Positions 21,181 through 31,800 of a DNA stretch of 64,000 bases are shown here, one piece after another. Origin of the DNA: Anthonomus grandis grandis (Eukaryota; Arthropoda; Insecta; Coleoptera; Curculionidae). A model generated the notes under the pieces. That model was given only the letters and a program-made list of their open reading frames with translations. It was not told the DNA's origin and did not search any database. Every line of letters starts with the position of its first letter. The stretch's first letter is position 1. The DNA is taken from contig NC_065551.1 in the NCBI RefSeq assembly GCF_022605725.1, positions 14,508,001-14,572,000 on the forward strand, read 5' to 3'. The position numbers were made by a program, and so were the translations under genes.

Positions 21181-22852
21181 GTGCTCGCAAATGACAACCG
21201 AATTACGATAACGCAGGTAGCAGATAACCCAGGAATTTTACCGTACAGATTAGGAACAGCTCAAGTTACAAAATACACCCACACTTTAATACATTACTAC
21301 GACCTTAACCCCATCCTTGACGAAATAAATAAATTAAATAATCAAACGATAAATGTAACAAGTGCTTTAATGACTCATAAAGATTACTATAATAATACAA
21401 GTAATTATTTAAAAATTCTACAATTAATTAAGTTAAGAGTAGAAAATAAAATAAGAGAATTAATCCCGAATTCTAAACGATTTAAAAGAGGCATAATAAA
21501 CGTAGCTGGATCTATTTTTAAGGCAATTACAGGCAATTTAGATGCTAGCGATGGCGAGTATTATGATAAACTTATTAAAGAACTGCAACAAAATCAAAAT
21601 AAATTGGCTTCTAACTTATTAAACCAAAACTCTCTTTCAACAAGCATTATAAAAAAAATTTAATGCTACAATTAATAAGATAAGCGATAACGAAAACCTT
21701 CTTGCGATCAAAATTCAACATATAAATCAACTTGTAGAAAATGCTATAACACGACATGAATATGAGCTTTTCATAAAAGACATCTTAAATCAAATAATAA
21801 ACTTATATGAAATAATTGATGCAGTGTTGCAAGATGTTGAAAACTCTTTAACTTTTTCTAGGCTTGGATTAATGCATCCCAGCATTGTAAATATGAAAGA
21901 TCTCTTAACCGAATTAAAAAACCTTGAAAAAATCGTAGGAACTTCAAGTATGCCCTTGCAAGTTACTTTTGAAGAAATATTTAATTTTGAAAAGATTATA
22001 AATGTAGATAGCTTTATTCTTAACAATAGAATTGTATATTTGCTTCGAATCCCTATAATTAGTCCTAACTTATTTGAATATTATCATCTTTATTCTTTAC
22101 CGATAAGGCATCAGAGTCTGTTTAGGGTTGTAATACCGCGAAGTAAATATTTAATAAAAAATCAATGGCACTACATTCATCGAGAAGACCCATACAAAAA
22201 AGTTAAACCTGGAACCTTCCTTTGCGATAAAGATGACCTGAAAGATCTCGGAGTCCAAAATTCTTGCGCAGTAGGCTTACTTGAAACCCCAAAAATTATC
22301 AACTCCACCTTATGCCCACAAGTTGATATTAGTCTCACAAAATCAATAGTCAATCAACTGGATCAATCATTTGATTGGATCGTTGTACTCCCTCAAGAAG
22401 AAATGGTGCAGTTGAGTTGTCACCAACAGAAGGAAGTTCGAAGACTATCTGGAAGCTTTCTGTTAAACCTACCCAGCAGATGCAACTTCAAAGTCGCTCA
22501 CCTATCGATCACTAATTTCCAAAAAGTAATCGACGTGGACAAACAACCAATAATATTTCCAGATTTCCAGTCTGTTTCTACAGAAGTGCCCATCCTTAAC
22601 TTGAGTCTTCATTTACAAGATATCAAGCTGGATGAACTACAAAGTTTTCGAAACCGGATCGAATCCATTCCTGATTATTCATCGTATCCAGAGTTTTCCA
22701 GAACACCAAGCCTATGGACCGTGTTCATATATGTACTAATTGCTATTTTTTGTACATATTTATTATTTATCTACAGAACCAAGATTTATTGCCTAAAGAA
22801 GAAAGAAGAAGAAGCCATCAGTTCCAGCCCTCCAATTCAACTACCCTTTTGA
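21181..22852 (+). pseudogene. Env of gypsy element 1, one frameshift
   Basis: Envelope glycoprotein gene related to baculovirus F-type fusion proteins, as in errantiviruses. The first open part (21181-21663) begins with GTG rather than ATG. It contains N-glycosylation sites and a furin-type cleavage site (KRFKRG, near 21477-21492) followed by a glycine-rich hydrophobic stretch like a fusion peptide. The frame then closes at TAA 21661-21663. The rest continues in another frame to 22852, with a C-terminal membrane anchor (about 22710-22775) and a lysine-rich cytoplasmic tail. The break coincides with a run of eight A at 21651-21658, so it could be a real mutation or an assembly homopolymer error. 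As given, no full-length envelope is encoded. Confidence 0.85.
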
Positions 22853-22879
22853 AGTGGTAGTTCTGTCTAACAAGGGAGG

Positions 22880-23058
22880 AGTTACCTCTATGGAAAGCCC
22901 TTAGCTCAGCATATCATATTGCATGTTTATATATTCTTTGTTTACCCATTGTTTAGTCAGTCAGTTGAATACGTTAGAAGTAGTTTAAGCTCTAATGTAA
23001 TATTATTTGTAAAATAAATTTTTTTAAAAAGGAAAATCTTCGAGCTAGTGAGTTAATT
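22880..23058 (+). repeat. 3' LTR of gypsy element 1
   Basis: 179 bp, with no difference seen from the 5' LTR at 15490-15668. It is preceded by the purine tract aagggagg at about 22872-22879. Confidence 0.93.
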
Positions 23059-23062
23059 TGCG

Positions 23063-23261
23063 AAGCACGTTTTAAAAAACAGTTTTTATTTGACAATAAG
23101 TACAAGCAGCAAGTATGGTACAACGAAGATTAAGGCATAAGGCCGTTACATGATATTATATAGACTTAAACTAGCAAATACAGTGAAATATAATACAAAG
23201 CAACGTTAACATAAAAGTAAGCAAATATATATATAGAGTGGTCAATATTGTGGCCATAACT
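23063..23261 (-). repeat. 3' LTR of gypsy element 2, main part
   Basis: Continuation of an LTR that begins at 15469-15489, interrupted by element 1. It matches 29177-29393 apart from a few substitutions and an extra copy of about 18 bases (gatttacaacgaagatta) in the right LTR. It ends CATAACT next to the purine tract of the minus-strand element. Confidence 0.88.
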
Positions 23262-23269
23262 CCTCCCTC

Positions 23270-24962
23270 CTAAGATTGAAACAACAGGAATGTCATGTTT
23301 GTTTCAACATTCTTGGTGACGTCTTCTTTCTGTTCTGGATCTTCTGGAACTGTTCTTTTCTTGAAGAATAATTCGTATACTGCAAAGGCTATGCAGCACA
23401 GGATCAGTATGACTCCAAGGGTTGTGGCAAAACAACTCCATGTAGCTGGATGGATTTGGTCATCTTCTTCTGGAAGGGTTTTGATAACTCTTGCCTGGTC
23501 TTGAAGTGCTTTTATTAAGATCGGATCGATAGAGTCGAGCTGGATCGTTTCCATGGGTAATTGGAATTCAATGTTGGTAAAGGATATATCTGGTAACTGG
23601 AAGGGTACATAATGCAGGATTTTTTCTTCATTCCAAAATTGGGATGCGAGGATTTCGATTCCACATTTGTATGGTATTTGGACCAAACTGGGTCTAGTTG
23701 CGAAGAAAATTCTTCTTGAATCACAGAGCATTTGGATTTTTACTTTTGAGGAAGTTGGGATTATCAATACAAACTCATTGGTAATAGTTTGTATAATAGG
23801 GGTAGACACATTGACTTTGAGGAGCTTGCAAGGTGAGTTCTCAGCTTTCTGGATCAGAGCTGTTGAGCAATCAGCTTTTGGTGGTCCTAAATTGTTCTGG
23901 CAAACGTATTGATCTTGGACGACAGGACAGGCTTCTTCTTGATATTGGTGCGAGTATGGCCCAAGTATAAGGTAAGGTAATTCCGGAACAATAATTGAAT
24001 TGTTTATAGGGATGGTAAATATTAAAATTTTCTTTTATAAATAAAGGAAAATGTATGGCAAATATAATCTTGTCTTTTCAGAAATTTACTTGTAATCCGG
24101 CAATTTGATAGTAATAATTTAGATCTATAAATTTTATAACTTTTTCTTCACCATAAAGAGTTATTAAATTAGAAATTGTCTGTTCTAATTCGCTAGCTGA
24201 AATTACTGCACTATGAAGCGTATTGAGCTTTGCAAACATTATTGCGTCTTCTAGATTGTCTAAAAATGTTATGAAACTTTGGCAATTTATTATTAATTGA
24301 TTTATGGTATTTTGAAGTTTTAATAAAATTGAGAGATCATTAATAGTTTTATTCATATGTTTTTCGAATAAAGCAACATGTTTGTTCAAAGAGTTTTGAT
24401 TTTTGCTTAGAATAGTGATAGTGCTATTGTAATTATTAATTAAGTCTTTTGTTAATGATATTTGCAAGTTAAGCTCCTTTTTATAAGAGTTTTGAGAAAG
24501 TTTAAGCTCATTTATTGCTTGTTCATATCTTTCTCCATCATCTGCCTCTAAGGTACCAAAAAGCCATTTCGATGCTTTTCCTAATATGTTAATTAAGCCA
24601 CGTTTAGCTCTATTGTGAGGTTTAATATTGTTAAGCTTAATTCTAACTTCGTTAATGAAATATTTAGCATGAGTAAGCAGGTCAATAGTGTTAATATGGT
24701 GCATAAGCAGAGAGTTAATTGTGTTAGTTTCATTGCATGAAGCTTCTAAAATTCTAAAAGTGTTTTCTATGTTTTCTAATTCTAATTGTAGAGGTTTTAA
24801 TTCTATATAATGTATAAAGGTATGTTTATTTTCTATAACTCTGGCATTTCCTAAGTGAAATGGGAGTAGTGGAGTTTCGATAGGATTTATTAAAAGGTTA
24901 CGGTCATTCGCTATCGCTGCTGTCATCTGTAGGATGAGGGCGAGGCTCGTCAGGAGGTTCAT
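23270..24962 (-). pseudogene. Env of gypsy element 2 (broken)
   Basis: Minus-strand envelope gene of the same F-like family. The first part (24962-24078) begins with ATG and a hydrophobic leader, MNLLTSLALILQMTAAIA. It carries a basic cleavage site (NRAKRG, near 24605) followed by the fusion-peptide-like stretch, and stops at 24078. The region 24076-23810 is out of frame. A further open part (23809-23270) ends with a membrane segment (CFATTLGVILILCCIAFAVY, about 23440-23380) and a charged tail. The start lies 58 nt inside the end of the pol frame. At least two breaks abolish a complete envelope. Confidence 0.82.
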
Positions 24963-26590
24963 TTTTCCTGGGGAGAAAAAAGTCTTTTTTAGGAAAGGTT
25001 TTAGGCCTTTGAATTAAAGCTTTATGAATGACTTTCTCTTTTTGTATTATTATTTTGTTACCTATATCTTGTTTTATATATACAATTCTTTTACGGGGTT
25101 TGTCCTTGGTTCTTAAGGCTGTTTTGTCCGTTATATATATTTTCTTTCCAGGGTACCAGAATACCACCCAAACTAATTTGGGTGGTATTTCACGATTTTT
25201 ATTTTGCTTTTCATTTAATCTGGTTTTTGTATTGACTGACTGATTATAAATTTATTCATAAATTATTTTTAATCTTTCTTTTCGATCGTTAACATATTTA
25301 TTGATAATAATTTCGTCTGTCAAATCAAAGGGATCTAAAGCATTTAAACGTCCGTTTATTATGTCAAAGGGTTTTTCTTTTATTACGCTGTGTACAGAAC
25401 AATTGTATCCCATAATGGCATAAAGCATGAGTTGTTTTGTTGTCGCATTTGGGTGTTTTAACTAAGACTCGAATGGAATCAATAAGGGTCGAATGTAAAC
25501 GTTCTACAGGGCTATTACTATTAGAGTTGCCTGGTGTGGTATAGTGGATATTATGGAGTTTACAAAAATCTATCATAAGGGATGTTTTAAACTCAGTACC
25601 ATTGTCACAAGTGATTAGTTGGGGTATTCCATGATGACTAATAAATATCGATAGATTATCTAAAACAGTTATTGCATTATTGGTGGGCTCTAGTGGATAT
25701 GCCTGTGCATATCGTGAAAATACATCGATTACTGTTAAGAATTTAATATTAGATATCTGAAAAGTATCTATGTGGATTGATTCTAAAGGTTCTTTTGGAG
25801 TTTTGATTGAGATTGATTCTAAACTTTAATTTTAAGGGATGGCGATCATATTTTGCCTGTTGACAAATGTCACAATTATTAATATATTCAGTTAGATCGT
25901 TTTTCATGTTAGGCCAATAATACATTTTCTTTAGAGACATTAAGCATTCATTAATACCTTTATGACATGATTTTTCATGGTGGTTTTCTATTAAGCTTCT
26001 TTGATGTTGAGTATCGACTATATCATTTAAAAAGGTGTTAGATATCACTAATTTATAAGAATCGTGTCTGAATGTATTCGATAAAATAGTAGCTATTTTA
26101 TTTTCTAGATTATTGATTTCAGTTTGTTTAATAAATAAACAATGTACAACTTTGGGGTTTATGTATTCTTTAAAGAAGTAAATTATTTCATTTTCATAGT
26201 TTTCAGTTAAGGTTAAACGATATCGATTTTTATTTCCAAAATGAGTAGTTTTAAAAGCATGATATTTTTTTTTAAAGCCGTGAGTTATTAAGATTTGATT
26301 TGTATAGGTGTTAAAACAATTTTCTGTAAAAGGTATATTTAGAATTGGGTCTTCTGTTGCAGAGTGTGTGGTTTCTCCACTTGTTAATGGACCAGGGGGT
26401 CTTATTTGGATATTTTGTAAAATTTTGATTTTACTTTCTTTTTCTGGAGGATTAGGTTGTGTTAAAGATGAATCAAATACTTCAGTTAGTTCGTCTAACT
26501 CTTCTAATGTAACATTTTCGTTAGAAAGGTATTGATCTATGTCGTTAGAAATATCTCCAGGGCTGCCAATTGTTGAATCATTCTCATCAT
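24904..26590 (-). pseudogene. Pol of gypsy element 2: integrase part (frameshifted)
   Basis: Fragments of the 3' half of pol. 26048-25749 has the integrase zinc domain (KSCHKGINECLMSLKK, YINNCDICQQAKYDRH). 25576-25364 keeps the region around the last catalytic Glu (NSNSPVERLHSTL). 25167-24904 is the C-terminal tail (KKIYITDKTALRTKDK), overlapping the env start. Frame changes between the blocks destroy the protein. The 26590-26050 stretch corresponds to the linker after RNase H. Confidence 0.82.
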
Positions 26591-27205
26591 ATGGATTTCT
26601 ATTCTAGATAGGGCATCGGCGTTGGTATTATTGTAAATGTCTACGCGGGCAAAACCGTTTTCTGCGGTACATATCGTTTCGGGCACGTATAAATTATCAA
26701 GAGTACCTTCAGGAATGACAACATCGACAAATTCTTGTGTGGTAACAGGAATTTTTGCACTAAGGATTTCGTGTGCATTTACCGTTATCTTGAAACTTGA
26801 CTCAGGTTCACGATATTTAAAGGGTAATATAAGGTTTCGAGTTAGATTAATGAGTTGTTTATTAGTCAGATCGATATTGAGATGAAATCGAGTTAATTTT
26901 TTTAATCCTAAAATTACATCACAAAATTCATGAAAATCATACAAAATAAATGAAATTGGTTCATTTGTTTTGAATTCGTTAAATGCTGGTAAATCTGCTT
27001 TGAAGAGAGTTTCTTTTTCTCCTACACCTGTTTTTAATTTTGAGGAAAATTGATAAATTCTGTCTGGGAAATATTTTGCAGCAATTGAGGGTCTTAAAAT
27101 GGAAGGATAACATCCAGTATCAATTAGTAATTTCATAGGGGGATTTTTTATTTCTATATAAGGTAAACTATTATTGGTTGTTTGAGTGTTTATTTCATAG
27201 GTCAT
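26537..27205 (-). pseudogene. Pol of gypsy element 2: protease fused to the RNase H end by an internal deletion
   Basis: The open frame starts 4 nt inside the gag end. It carries the aspartic protease (MKLLIDTGCYPSILRP, near residue 30) and the following spacer up to ARVDIYNN. It then jumps directly to TNADALSRIEIH, the very end of RNase H as seen in element 1 (KLNTNADALSRIEIHT). The whole RT and nearly all RNase H, roughly 500 residues, are therefore missing by one clean in-frame deletion at about 26605-26625. Short similarity between the two break points may have promoted it. The element cannot reverse-transcribe itself. Confidence 0.88.
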
Positions 27206-28524
27206 TTTTGAGGATCTAAAATCGGGGTTGTATGAAAATTTTCATTTTCACAAGATATTTGATTTTCTTCTAAATCGCAATTTTCAATTGGGTCATTATA
27301 ACCTAGACAAGTAGCATTTTCATGAGGGTAATCTGACTGATAATCTGACGGATCGTATTGAGGATCATCATATTCATGATTTTGGAAGTCTTCATGATTC
27401 GAGTTATCTATTTGGAAGATTTCTTGAGACCTAAAGTTTCTATTAGAAGGGTCTCTGGGTATCGTATAACTTGTACGAGTTGACATGGGCTCAGGCTTAT
27501 TTTTTGGAACTTGGCGTGTTGGTTTAAACACGTTCTTGGGTTTTCCAAATACTTGTTCGTTTGTTGGAAGGGGTCTTTGAGGTATGTATCTTGGTTGAAT
27601 AGGTACAGGGCCTCTAGGAAATGTTGAAGAAGAATTTTGTTGGAAATTTTGATTATTTTGAGGGTTATTTTGTCTATAATATTGTTGTTGATTATAAGAA
27701 TGGTTTTGTTGTTTATGCGAATTTGTTAATTGATTTGAATGATTATTTTGATTTTGATTATGTTTATGTTGTGGTTGTTTTTGTATTTGTGAGAATTGTT
27801 GTGAATAAGGTTTATATAAATTCTGTGTATATTGAAAGTTTTCTTCTTCGGTGATCATGGTCATGGCTGTTTCAATACAGTCAGGGTTTTTCAGTCTTAT
27901 AATACTTTGCAAAGGGTTTGCTAAACCTCTAATGAATGTTCTTAAGCAAATGGTATCATATTGACGTAAATGTATTAATTTTGTAGCTGCATCCATTTCG
28001 CGGGATTCAAAGTTATAAATTTTTTGAGCTAAGTTACTCCTTATAACTTGTAATCTTTTAGCAAATTCGAGTGGATGTTCATTTCGTATGTGCGAAACCA
28101 CAAAAAGATCTTGTTCTAAGCATTCTAGATTTCTTTTATCGCTAAAGCAAGTAATTAGTGTATTCTTAATGGATAACCAATCTGTTAATTCCATGTGACT
28201 ACCTACTAAAATTTGAGCACGTTCTATGAGCTTCATTCTTATGGTCCTTAATAAATAATGCTTTAAAATAAGATCACTATCATTACTGTAAGTTTCAAAA
28301 AGAAAATCAGCTGCACTGATAAAGCTGTTTAAAGTATTAATATCACCATTGTATGATAGAATGGTGTCTACATACATTTTTAAAAGGTTGTAATTTACAG
28401 TGATGTTCGGCATTGTGCTAGAATTATTCGTTATTGGTGTTGACTCTTCTTGAATAGTTTCTAAATTTAAAGTTTCAGCCAACCTAGCCGCTAATACGTC
28501 TATAATGTGTGGTTCACTCATCAA
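27202..28524 (-). CDS. Gag of gypsy element 2
   Basis: 440-residue open frame, MMSEPHIIDVLAARLAETL at the start. The capsid-like part (residues about 40-240) includes NTLNSFISAADFLFETY and NTLITCFSDKRNLECL, aligning by eye with Gag of element 1. The C-terminal half is rich in Gln, Asn, His and Pro. It ends four bases into the protease frame, the same arrangement as in element 1. It is the only gene of this element that remains open, which may mean recent loss of the others or selection on gag. Confidence 0.85.
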   Translation of the reverse strand: MMSEPHIIDVLAARLAETLNLETIQEESTPITNNSSTMPNITVNYNLLKMYVDTILSYNGDINTLNSFISAADFLFETYSNDSDLILKHYLLRTIRMKLIERAQILVGSHMELTDWLSIKNTLITCFSDKRNLECLEQDLFVVSHIRNEHPLEFAKRLQVIRSNLAQKIYNFESREMDAATKLIHLRQYDTICLRTFIRGLANPLQSIIRLKNPDCIETAMTMITEEENFQYTQNLYKPYSQQFSQIQKQPQHKHNQNQNNHSNQLTNSHKQQNHSYNQQQYYRQNNPQNNQNFQQNSSSTFPRGPVPIQPRYIPQRPLPTNEQVFGKPKNVFKPTRQVPKNKPEPMSTRTSYTIPRDPSNRNFRSQEIFQIDNSNHEDFQNHEYDDPQYDPSDYQSDYPHENATCLGYNDPIENCDLEENQISCENENFHTTPILDPQK

Positions 28525-29155
28525 TTTTAAAGTTTCGCGCCTGTTAAAACTGATTTGTGCTAGTTATTAATTTATACTTTTAACTGAATAAAAGTATTTT
28601 ATACTTTTAACGGAATAAAAGTATCTTATACTAAAACTAATAAAAGACTAGATATATAAAATCTGATAATATTATTATTTTAATATTAAATCTTTCAAAT
28701 TAAAAATCATAAATTGTCATACACTTTGTATTCAAGACAATTTAATAAATCAAAAATAGATTTTTCAAATTCAAAAATCATAAATTGTCATACACTTTGT
28801 ATTTTAGATAATTAAATAAATAAAATATAAACTTAAAACTACTTTCCACTTGCTCAACCGGAGAAAGGGAAAGGATCTGAGAGGATTGGGCACTTACCCC
28901 TCGACGGAGAGATGTCAACCTTTTCCTACTCAAGGTGAATCTCCGTGTCAGCCACCTCTTCTCTGTGCCTTGATTGCCAAATGGTGTCTCGACTGTTCTT
29001 CTTCCCGTGGTAGACCACTTCAGGGTTGATTTACAGCTTCGACGTTCGTTTGGAGCTGAAGAGTTGAAACTCACGATTGCAGTGACCACGGCATGGCATC
29101 CCGATGACGTGAAAACTGGATCACACAAACTGCTCCAATCCTACCCGACTGCGCC
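28525..29155 (-). other. 5' leader of gypsy element 2 with tandem repeats
   Basis: Untranslated leader between primer site and gag. It holds a tandem pair of about 70 bp (28690-28820, sharing cataaattgtcatacacttt) and a shorter pair at 28565-28625 (tttatacttttaac(t/g)gaataa). An open frame at 29128-28778 has no recognised domain and is probably chance. Confidence 0.55.
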
Positions 29156-29393
29156 AGTTATGTTTCTTATCGTGCGAAGCACGTTTTAAAAAACAGTTTT
29201 TATTTGACAATAAGTACAAGCAGCAAGTATGGTACAACGAAGATTAAGGATTTACAACGAAGATTAACATAAGGCCGTTACATTATATTATATAGACTTA
29301 AACTAGCAAATACAGTGAAATATAATACAAAGCAACGTTAACATAAAAGTAAGTAAATATATATATAGAGTGGTCAATATTGTGGCCATAACT
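29156..29393 (-). repeat. 5' LTR of gypsy element 2
   Basis: 238 bp from AGTTATG to CATAACT. It contains the intact palindromic target cgtgcgaagcacg that element 1 hit in the sister LTR. A short internal duplication makes it longer than its partner. Confidence 0.88.
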
Positions 29394-29397
29394 ATAT

Positions 29398-29802
29398 CTA
29401 AACGACATTTTTTAGTATTTTTGCATTTTTAGGTATCCATGCATAATTATATAAAATTGTTTATGTTAGTCGATCAAGGTGTTTGCGATGGATTTTAAGC
29501 TCACGTTTGTTATAAGTTCGCAAGGTCGTAATTGGCAAATAGTTGAAATTATGATTACGTTGGTCATCTTGATTGGTCATCTTGAATTACCACGAATTGT
29601 TATTTTACGATTGATATAAATAGTTGTTAATTTTTGTGAATAAATATATATGTATATATGTGAATAGTATTGAGTTCTACACCCAGTAGTTTTTCATTGC
29701 TCCACCTACTACAGCCAAGCCATCTTGTCTTAAACCTATAGTGAGGCTGCTATAGGGTAGTAGGGAAAAACAAAGGTTTAGGGAAAGCCCTAGATCTCTT
29801 CA
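29398..29802 (+). repeat. BEL 3' LTR, main part
   Basis: Matches the 5' LTR at 12653-13023, including ctacacccagtagtttttca and the final agccctagatct. It has extra bases near 29505-29530 and 29640-29665. It is cut off from its first bases by the nested gypsy elements. Confidence 0.8.
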
Positions 29803-29815
29803 CTTACTTTAAGCA

Positions 29816-30481
29816 ATGAGTGAGTGAGCAAATATAGCTTTTATGTTATGATAGCAATAATTTCGTAAGACGGATAATATTTTCTGATGAAGCAACGTTT
29901 ACTCAAAACGGCCATGTGAACAGACAGAATTGTCGATTCTGGGCGACCGAAAACGCTCATTGGTTCGCAAAATGTCATACTGGCAGCAGGTGCGGTATGG
30001 TGGAAGGGAGAGTTTTAGAACCTTACTTTTTTGATAACACTCTCACTGGTAAGAGGTATTTGGGCTTTCTTCAAAATGATCTTACTCCCGCTCTGATAAC
30101 TTTGTACCCGGACTTAGAAGAACCCGACATACACCAACGTGATCTATTTTTCAGCAAGATGGAGCTCCGCCAGACAGAACTTTACCCGTTCGCAATTATC
30201 TAGATGAAGTTTTTCCAAATCGTTGGATAGGAAGACGAGGGTTCATTGAATGGCCGCCCAGATCGCCAGATTTAATTCCCCTCGATTACTTTTTATGAGG
30301 ATACTTAAAAAGTAAAGTGTATGTCACTAAACCAGCCAGTTTAGAAGATTTAAAAGAACAAATACGCCAGGAAATTAGAAATATTACTCCAGATGTCATT
30401 GACAACGTTTAAAAAGAATTTTTAAATCGCCTTGGTTATTGTCAGGCTGTTAACGGTGCTCAATTCGAACATTTAATTTAG
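29816..30481 (+). pseudogene. mariner-like (IS630/Tc1/mariner) transposase, C-terminal part
   Basis: The catalytic half of a mariner-type transposase. It has FSDEATFTQNGHVNRQNCRF (first Asp, about 29890-29950), WCGMVEGRVLEPYFF-like sequence, FQQDGAPPDRTLPV (second Asp, about 30155-30185, one frame change before it), and RSPDLIPLDYFL (third Asp, about 30262-30295), ending at FEHLI and a TAG. The spacing between second and third Asp is 36 residues. In-frame stops occur after YFL and before KEFLNR. The N-terminal DNA-binding part is absent; the BEL insertion lies at its 5' side. Confidence 0.8.
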
Positions 30482-30652
30482 ATAGGTATTTCTTTAATTT
30501 TACATTTTATCATCATTTTTCGTTTAAAATTGCTTATGTAACCACTATTCATTTGTACCATATCCTTTGTAAAAAAATGCGTTCTTTCTGATTCTGCATT
30601 AAAAAATGGTGGTTTACATGTGCAGTGTACAGCTGTTGCTTCAACTGTTACC

Positions 30653-30697
30653 ACAGATGTATATAGCTCCGCACGGAATGGAGCTATATACATCTGT
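30653..30697. repeat. Perfect 18-bp inverted repeat, 9-bp loop
   Basis: acagatgtatatagctcc and its exact reverse complement flank gcacggaat. Confidence 0.85.
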
Positions 30698-31129
30698 GCC
30701 GTTACCATCAGTGTTTATGTTGAAAGAACTATTTGTTTTAAGATAAATGTATATAATTATTTACTAAATATATCGTTATTATCTCTAAAATTAGTAATAT
30801 TAATTGTATTAAAAGTGTACATTTTTTAAATTAATGTAAGTTTATTTACGTTAGCGGCATTTACAGTTTTTATTTAAAAAAAAAACGTTTCTTGTATTTG
30901 AATAATAAATTTTGTACTGTGAAGTTTTTAACTATTAAATCGATCATACTCCAGTTTGATTAAGTTGAGGCAAGATATAGATCTGCTTGTTTTATTACAC
31001 CAATTGAACATTAATGATTTAAATATTAATTTTTGTAAAGTAGGTTCAAGTACGGTTAAAGATTGTTACTACTCTTCCGATTGTTTTAACTAAATATACT
31101 TCCTATCGGCCCTATCGTAAATATGTTGC

Positions 31130-31800
31130 ATTTTTGCACTCCTTCAGTTGTTGTGATTCCACATCAGGTTTCACTGGAAAAGGAAAAAGAACAGCAATTA
31201 AGTCATTAGTATCGAACAAAAAATTCAGTGAATTAGCTGATCAACTTTTAAGTTGGAAAATTTACCACCTACCGAAGAATCTGGAAAACAGCATTCATTT
31301 CGAGCATATCTTTAGATTCAAAAATGGCATAAAAACGAGAAAGATCCGACGGAATGGGGCTAGAAACAATTGCCTGAGGGAAATGTTATTAGAATATTAA
31401 TAATATTATATTAATATAATATATTATATTATGAATTATATTATATAATATAATATTAATGCCTAAATATACCGACGACAAATTAATTCCAGACCTTCTT
31501 GAGAAAATTTCTTGTACATGTAAAAAAGATTGCAGTTCATTGAGATGTAGTTGCCGCAAACATGATCTGAAATGCACGAAATATTTTCAAATTGCAACGA
31601 AAAAAATAACTGTATTAACGCTGAGCAAGTCACTATAGAAAGTGGCGATGAAGAGGTTTTAGAAGAAATGTAAGAAAATGGAAAATTAGACAAGAGGAAG
31701 CAGAAGATGATGATGACTTTGATCATAATGACGCTGAACAGGATGAACACGTTCAAAATCATATGCAAGCAAAAAGATCAAAATATACTCAAATAGGTGA
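31130..31800 (+). pseudogene. Transposon-associated protein with HSFSGCDTT-like and TSO1-like CXC motifs (relic)
   Basis: Fragments of a protein type common in arthropod repeats. 31134-31230 reads HSFSCCDSTSGFTGKGKRT, close to the usual H(S/A)(F/L)SGCDTTSA box. Near 31340 an interrupted KDPTEWG, stop, KQLPEG corresponds to the conserved tryptophan block. Around 31510-31590 there is CTCKKDCSSLRCSCRKHDLK, a cysteine-rich CXC (tesmin/TSO1-like) signature, then an acidic tail. Stops and frame changes make it inactive. Family knowledge is from memory; the catalytic function, if any, is not known to me. Confidence 0.6.

Larger units (their letters stand above)
15490..23058 (+). mobile_element. Errantivirus-like gypsy element 1 (full length, young)
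   Basis: 7,569-bp LTR retrotransposon with gag, pol and env in the order of insect errantiviruses. Its 179-bp LTRs are identical as far as I can compare by eye. It is flanked by a 4-bp duplication, TGCG (15486-15489 and 23059-23062). The uninterrupted target survives in the other LTR of element 2 at 29171-29190 (ttatcgtgcgaagcacg). The primer site follows the 5' LTR and a purine tract (aagggagg) precedes the 3' LTR. Gag and pol are open; env is interrupted once. Identical LTRs and open frames mark it as the youngest insertion in the stack. Confidence 0.93.
15469..29393 (-). mobile_element. Errantivirus-like gypsy element 2 (minus strand, RT deleted)
   Basis: Older LTR element inserted in the BEL 3' LTR. 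LTRs open AGTTATG and close CATAACT. On the plus strand they are 29156-29393 (the element's 5' LTR) and 15469-15489 plus 23063-23261 (its 3' LTR, split by element 1). The target duplication is ATGT at 15465-15468 and ATAT at 29394-29397, one base changed. The polypurine tract TAGGAGGGAGG abuts the 3' LTR. The primer site next to 29155 reads GGCGCAGTCGGGTAGGATT on the minus strand, complementary to a tRNA-Ser end as in 17.6/297-type elements. Gag is intact. Pol lacks RT and most RNase H, and env is broken. Confidence 0.88.
12653..29802 (+). mobile_element. BEL/Pao-type LTR retrotransposon, pol deleted, split by nested elements
   Basis: The 5' LTR is 12653-13023. The 3' LTR resumes at 29398 and ends about 29802, its first few bases (15465-15468) being left of the inserted elements. 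LTRs open TGTCTAAACGACATTTTTTAG-like and end in TTCA. Flanking bases are CTTAA on the left and CTTAC on the right, a near-match to a 5-bp target duplication. The interior keeps gag (13211-14607) and part of an env-like gene (14608-15330), but no protease, RT or integrase. A purine run (agagagcgggga) precedes the 3' LTR. Confidence 0.85.

Noticed and set aside
28778..29128. 116-codon minus-strand frame in the gypsy 2 leader as a gene
   Set aside because: It sits between primer site and gag, has no counterpart in element 1 and no known domain.
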